The translations under genes and the position numbers were made by a program. The notes beneath the pieces are model-generated. The model worked only from the letters and a program-made list of their open reading frames with translations, did no database searches and was not told the origin of the DNA. Below, piece by piece: positions 5,708 to 8,414 of a DNA stretch of 8,414 nucleotides (within the stretch, counting starts at the first letter, position 1; every line of letters begins with the position of its first letter). This stretch comes from Gammaproteobacteria bacterium (lineage in GTDB: Bacteria > Pseudomonadota > Gammaproteobacteria > Thiohalorhabdales > Thiohalorhabdaceae). The stretch is taken from positions 1 through 8,414 of the forward strand of contig JAHEOG010000126.1 in assembly GCA_018609925.1 (NCBI GenBank), written 5' to 3'.

Positions 5708-7420
5708 ATGGATCATCTGATCGCCCCTCACGGTGGCCAGCTCCGCGAGCTCCTGGTGGACGAGGAGCGCGCCGAGGAGCTGCGCGAGGCGTCGATCGAG
5801 CTTCCCTCCCTGACCCTGACGGAGCGCCAGCTCTGCGACCTGGAGCTGCTATTGAACGGCGGCTTCTCGCCGCTGACCGGGTTTTTGGGGGAGGTCGACT
5901 ACGAGTCGGTCCGGGATCGGCTGCGGCTGGCCGACGGTACGGTCTGGCCCATGCCCATCACCCTCGATGTCTCCCGGGCGACCGCCGAGCCCCTGGCCCC
6001 CGGCCAGAGCGTGGCCCTGCGGGACCGGGAGGGCTTCATGCTGGCGGTTCTGCATCTGGAGGAGTTCTTCGTCCCCGACAAGGCGCGGGAAGCGCAGGCC
6101 GTCTTTGGCTCCACCGATCGGGCCCACCCGGGTGTGGCCTATCTCCTGGATCAGGCGGGCGAGGTCTACCTCGGGGGGAAGCTGGAAGGCGTCCAGCTCC
6201 CGCTGCATTACGATTTCACCCAGCTCCGGCGCACCCCCACCGAGCTCCGGGCGGAGTTCGTGCGCCTGGGCTGGCGCCGCGTGGTGGCGTTCCAGACGCG
6301 CAACCCCATGCACCGGGCCCACAAGGAGCTGACCATGCGGGCGGCCGCCGAGGAGGAGGCCGGCCTGCTCATCCATCCGGTCGTGGGCATGACCAAGCCC
6401 GGCGACATCGATCACTACACCCGGGTGCGCTGCTATCAGGCCATCGCCGAGCACTACCCCGACAAGATGATGATGCTGTCGCTGCTGCCGCTGGCCATGC
6501 GCATGGGCGGTCCCCGGGAGGCCCTGTGGCACACGCTCATTCGCAAGAACTACGGCTGCAGCCACTTCATCGTCGGCCGCGATCACGCCGGGCCGGGCGA
6601 GGCCAGCGACGGCTCCGATTTCTACGGGCCCTACGAGGCCCAGGAGCTGGTAGCGGAATACCAGAGCGAGATAGGGGTGCGCATGGTCCCGTTCAAGGAG
6701 ATGGCCTACGTCGAGGAGCGGGCCGAGTACGAGCCGGTGGATGAGATCCCCGAGGATGCCACCGTCAAGCGGCTGTCGGGGACCGAGGTTCGCCGGCGAC
6801 TCCGTGAGGGCCTAGAGATTCCGGAATGGTTCTCCTTCCCCAACGTGGTGGCCGAGCTCCGCCGCAGCTATCCTCCCAAGCACCGCCAGGGGGTGACCAT
6901 CTTCTTTACCGGGCTCTCGGGGGCCGGCAAGTCCACGGTGGCCAATGTCCTGGAGGCCCGCTTTCGGGAGATGGGAGGTCGACCCGTGACCCTGCTCGAT
7001 GGCGACGTGGTGCGCCACCACCTCTCCAGCGAGCTTGGCTTTACCCGCGAGCACCGCAACCTCAATGTTCGCCGAATCGGGTTCGTCGCCAAGGAGATCA
7101 CCAAGAACGGCGGCATCGCCATCTGCGCGCCCATCGCCCCCTACCGCCACGTGCGGGAGGAGAACCGGGATATGATCGAGGAGTTCGGCGGGTTCATCGA
7201 GGTCTACGTTCGGACCCCCATGGAGGTCTGCGAGGCCCGCGACCGCAAGGGCCTGTACGCCAAGGCGCGGCAAGGTCTGATCAAGGACTTCACCGGGATC
7301 GACGATCCCTACGAGGAGCCGTTGGACCCCGCGGTCGCCCTCGACACCACCGATCTCTCCCCCATGGAGGCGGCCCAGGAAGTGCTGCTCCACCTCGAGA
7401 AGGAGGGCTATCTCCGTTAG
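5708..7420 (+). CDS. sat/cysC: Bifunctional sulfate adenylyltransferase / adenylylsulfate kinase, 570 aa
   Basis: The N-terminal ATP sulfurylase forms APS from sulfate and ATP, or runs in reverse to make ATP when sulfite is oxidised via APS. The C-terminal APS kinase makes PAPS. The sulfurylase part (about 1-390) shows LNGGFSPLTGFL (48-59), the catalytic QTRNPMHRAH (196-205), MRMGGPREALWHTLIRKNYG and GRDHAGPG (290-297). The kinase part (about 395-570) shows P-loop GLSGAGKST (402-410), DGD (431-433), GFTREHRNLNVRRIGFVAKE and the KGLYAKARQG...FTGIDDPYEEP lid. Sulfurylase first and kinase last is the order in the Aquifex aeolicus bifunctional enzyme. Residue A477 in APIAPYR replaces the serine phosphorylated in E. 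coli CysC (S109). The ribosome binding site is weak (GGGA near 5694-5697), which with the 24-base gap suggests coupling to galU. Assimilatory and energy-yielding roles cannot be told apart from this window. Confidence 0.94.
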   Translation: MDHLIAPHGGQLRELLVDEERAEELREASIELPSLTLTERQLCDLELLLNGGFSPLTGFLGEVDYESVRDRLRLADGTVWPMPITLDVSRATAEPLAPGQSVALRDREGFMLAVLHLEEFFVPDKAREAQAVFGSTDRAHPGVAYLLDQAGEVYLGGKLEGVQLPLHYDFTQLRRTPTELRAEFVRLGWRRVVAFQTRNPMHRAHKELTMRAAAEEEAGLLIHPVVGMTKPGDIDHYTRVRCYQAIAEHYPDKMMMLSLLPLAMRMGGPREALWHTLIRKNYGCSHFIVGRDHAGPGEASDGSDFYGPYEAQELVAEYQSEIGVRMVPFKEMAYVEERAEYEPVDEIPEDATVKRLSGTEVRRRLREGLEIPEWFSFPNVVAELRRSYPPKHRQGVTIFFTGLSGAGKSTVANVLEARFREMGGRPVTLLDGDVVRHHLSSELGFTREHRNLNVRRIGFVAKEITKNGGIAICAPIAPYRHVREENRDMIEEFGGFIEVYVRTPMEVCEARDRKGLYAKARQGLIKDFTGIDDPYEEPLDPAVALDTTDLSPMEAAQEVLLHLEKEGYLR

Positions 7421-7570
7421 ACCCCGCCAGGGCCTCGCCTATTCCCTCCCCCCTTGAGGCGCAGGCCAGCTTTCGATTCCCTTCCCAACCCGTTGTCAGG
7501 CAAGGGGGATCCGGCCCCGACCCCGATGTTCCGGGCCAAGGGGCGGGCAAATTTTCCCCGTCTTACCCCT

Positions 7571-7597
7571 TTAACTGGCGGCCCCAGGTGGTTTAAA
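7571..7597 (+). promoter_or_regulatory. Candidate prkA promoter, weak
   Basis: A possible -35 TTAACT (7571-7576, 4 of 6 to TTGACA) is followed after 15 bases by TTTAAA (7592-7597, 4 of 6 to TATAAT). TG at 7589-7590 gives an extended -10. The -10 lies inside an inverted repeat GGTTT-A-AAACC (7590-7600) that could also be an operator. The spacer is short. This is the most AT-rich patch in the gap, but the call is tentative. Confidence 0.3.
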
Positions 7598-7614
7598 ACC
7601 GGATATGGGTATCG

Positions 7615-7636
7615 CCGTCCGCAATCCCTCGGACGG
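7615..7636 (+). other. Hairpin 1 in prkA leader
   Basis: A perfect 7-base stem, CCGTCCG (7615-7621) with CGGACGG (7630-7636), closes an 8-base loop. No T tract follows, so it is not a standard intrinsic terminator. Confidence 0.65.
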
Positions 7637-7644
7637 GCTCGCGA

Positions 7645-7668
7645 CCGGGAACCCGGGAAACCGGGAAT
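7645..7668 (+). repeat. Three tandem octamers CCGGGAA(C/A/T)
   Basis: CCGGGAAC (7645-7652), CCGGGAAA (7653-7660) and CCGGGAAT (7661-7668) follow each other with no gap, differing only in the last base. A fourth copy, CCGGGAAA, stands apart at 7714-7721. Confidence 0.85.
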
Positions 7669-7676
7669 CGGCTTGT

Positions 7677-7691
7677 ACTCGTGAACCGAGT
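7677..7691 (+). other. Hairpin 2 in prkA leader
   Basis: ACTCG (7677-7681) pairs with CGAGT (7687-7691) around the 5-base loop TGAAC. The stem is short, but it sits between two other predicted stems. Confidence 0.5.
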
Positions 7692-7694
7692 CGA

Positions 7695-7727
7695 GGCCCG
7701 TGCGATCTAAGCCCCGGGAAACGGGCC
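7695..7727 (+). other. Hairpin 3 in prkA leader
   Basis: GGCCCGT (7695-7701) pairs perfectly with ACGGGCC (7721-7727) around a 19-base loop containing most of the isolated fourth octamer copy. It ends 15 bases before the prkA ribosome binding site. Confidence 0.5.
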
Positions 7728-7742
7728 GGCCGCGTCGAACCC

Positions 7743-7750
7743 AAGGAGGG
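7743..7750 (+). promoter_or_regulatory. prkA ribosome binding site
   Basis: AAGGAGGG, with the GGAGG core 5 bases before the ATG at 7755, is the strongest ribosome binding site in the window and fixes the start. Confidence 0.85.
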
Positions 7751-7754
7751 CCGC

Positions 7755-8414
7755 ATGGCAGGCAATGGCGAGAACACCGAAGGTACCAAGCACAACCAGT
7801 TCCTAGACTCCCTGGAGAGCTTCACCAAGGAGCACAAGGCCCGACACTGGGAGGGCACGCTCGGGGAGTTCCTTCAGGAAATCCTGCCCGCCGATCCGAC
7901 GGGCATCACCCGCACCAGCCACCAGTACATGTGGGACATGATCCGTTGGTACGGGACGGAGACCTCCGATGAGGGGGACCACGTCACCCGCTACAACCTG
8001 TTCGCCAATGACCTGTTCGGCGTGGACGAGGCCCTGGAGCGGGTGGCCAACTACTTCAAGGCCGCCAGCGAGGGCTCGGAGGTAGGCCGTCGTTTGCTTC
8101 TGCTCCTGGGACCCCCCTCCGGTGGCAAGTCCTCGCTGGTGATCCTGCTCAAGCGGGGCCTGGAGGAGTACAGCCATACCGAAGAAGGGGCCCTGTACGC
8201 CATCCAGGGCTGCCCGGTGCACGAGTCCCCGCTGCACCTGATCCCCCAGACCAAGCGCTCCGAGTTCCGGGAGACCTATGGGGTCGACATCATCGGTGAC
8301 ATCTGCCCGTACTGCCGGACCCGTCTGGAGCAGGAGTACGACGGGGACTTCATGCAGATGCCGGTGGAGCGGATCTTTATCAACGAGGCCGGGCGCACCG
8401 GCGTCGGCACCTAC
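7755..8414 (+). CDS. prkA: PrkA-family serine protein kinase, N-terminal 220 aa (3' end outside window)
   Basis: PrkA proteins combine an N-terminal AAA+ ATPase-like domain with a C-terminal kinase-like region. Family members are tied to stress, stationary phase or sporulation (E. coli YeaG, Bacillus subtilis PrkA). The visible part has an N-terminal helical segment (WEGTLGEFLQEIL, about 32-44), NLFANDLFGVDEALERVANYFKAA (about 80-103), and the Walker A P-loop GPPSGGKSS (119-127). ALYAIQGCPVHESPLHLIP (146-164) and CPYC (184-187) follow, then VERIFINEAGRTGVGTY at the window end. The cysteine-containing segment is as I recall it in the Bacillus-type PrkA and not in E. coli YeaG. The partner genes yeaH and spoVR, often found downstream, would lie outside the window. 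The ATG at 7755 has a strong ribosome binding site. Family assignment is firm; substrates are unknown. Confidence 0.92.
   Translation, partial: MAGNGENTEGTKHNQFLDSLESFTKEHKARHWEGTLGEFLQEILPADPTGITRTSHQYMWDMIRWYGTETSDEGDHVTRYNLFANDLFGVDEALERVANYFKAASEGSEVGRRLLLLLGPPSGGKSSLVILLKRGLEEYSHTEEGALYAIQGCPVHESPLHLIPQTKRSEFRETYGVDIIGDICPYCRTRLEQEYDGDFMQMPVERIFINEAGRTGVGTY

Larger units (their letters stand above)
7421..7754 (+). other. 334-base intergenic region, structured leader before prkA
   Basis: I see no convincing gene here. A frame is open from about 7454 to 7684, but its product is a low-complexity Arg/Pro/Gly-rich shadow with no ribosome binding site. The first 100-odd bases are C-rich and contain no clear terminator for sat/cysC. 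An AT-rich patch at about 7550-7610 looks promoter-like. From about 7615 to the prkA start there are three short hairpins and a tandem octamer repeat, each listed separately. The layout suggests a 5' untranslated leader of roughly 150 bases for prkA. Confidence 0.6.

Noticed and set aside
7538..7572. Possible terminator after sat/cysC (AAGGGG with CCCCTT)
   Set aside because: The stem is only 6 bases with a long loop and no proper T run. A competing GGGG/CCCC pairing exists, so I do not call it.
7454..7684. Possible 76-codon gene in the sat/cysC-prkA gap
   Set aside because: No ribosome binding site, and the product is basic and Pro/Gly-rich without a domain. The region is better explained as untranslated leader.
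7645..7721. CCGGGAA repeats as a CRISPR array
   Set aside because: Units are 8 bases and contiguous, with no spacers and no cas genes nearby.

Overview
The window is GC-rich bacterial chromosomal DNA with almost every gene on the + strand. It reads as a gammaproteobacterium or a close relative. The run rnc-era-recO-pdxJ-acpS matches the classic gammaproteobacterial rnc operon (lepB would be expected just upstream of the window). A fused ATP sulfurylase/APS kinase is a type known from sulfur-metabolising chemolithotrophs such as Aquifex, so a sulfur-oxidising lineage is possible. The genus is not determined.

Region 1 (1-3860): the 3' part of rnc overlaps era by 8 bases. A 191-base gap without a gene follows, then recO, pdxJ, acpS and a small secreted helix-hairpin-helix (ComEA-like) gene. 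A strong intrinsic terminator at about 3826-3860 closes this unit. These genes serve rRNA processing and ribosome assembly (rnc, era), recombinational repair (recO), vitamin B6 synthesis (pdxJ) and acyl carrier protein activation (acpS). The ComEA-like protein is probably a periplasmic DNA-binding protein.

Region 2 (3902-7420): aroD (type I 3-dehydroquinate dehydratase) starts about 40 bases after the terminator. After a 126-base gap come galU (UTP-glucose-1-phosphate uridylyltransferase) and, 24 bases later, the 570-residue sat/cysC fusion. galU and sat/cysC look co-transcribed and supply two activated metabolites, UDP-glucose and APS/PAPS.

Region 3 (7421-8414): a 334-base stretch without a gene holds an AT-rich promoter-like patch, three small hairpins and three tandem copies of an 8-base unit. 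It leads into a well-placed ribosome binding site and the 5' part of a PrkA-family serine protein kinase gene that runs off the end of the window.

The genes are mostly housekeeping, and I see no mobile element, CRISPR array, tRNA, rRNA or clearly novel system. The points most worth a second look are the structured leader before prkA, the PrkA subtype, the Ser-to-Ala change in the APS kinase domain, a G8 tract inside recO, and a possible sequestering structure over the recO ribosome binding site.
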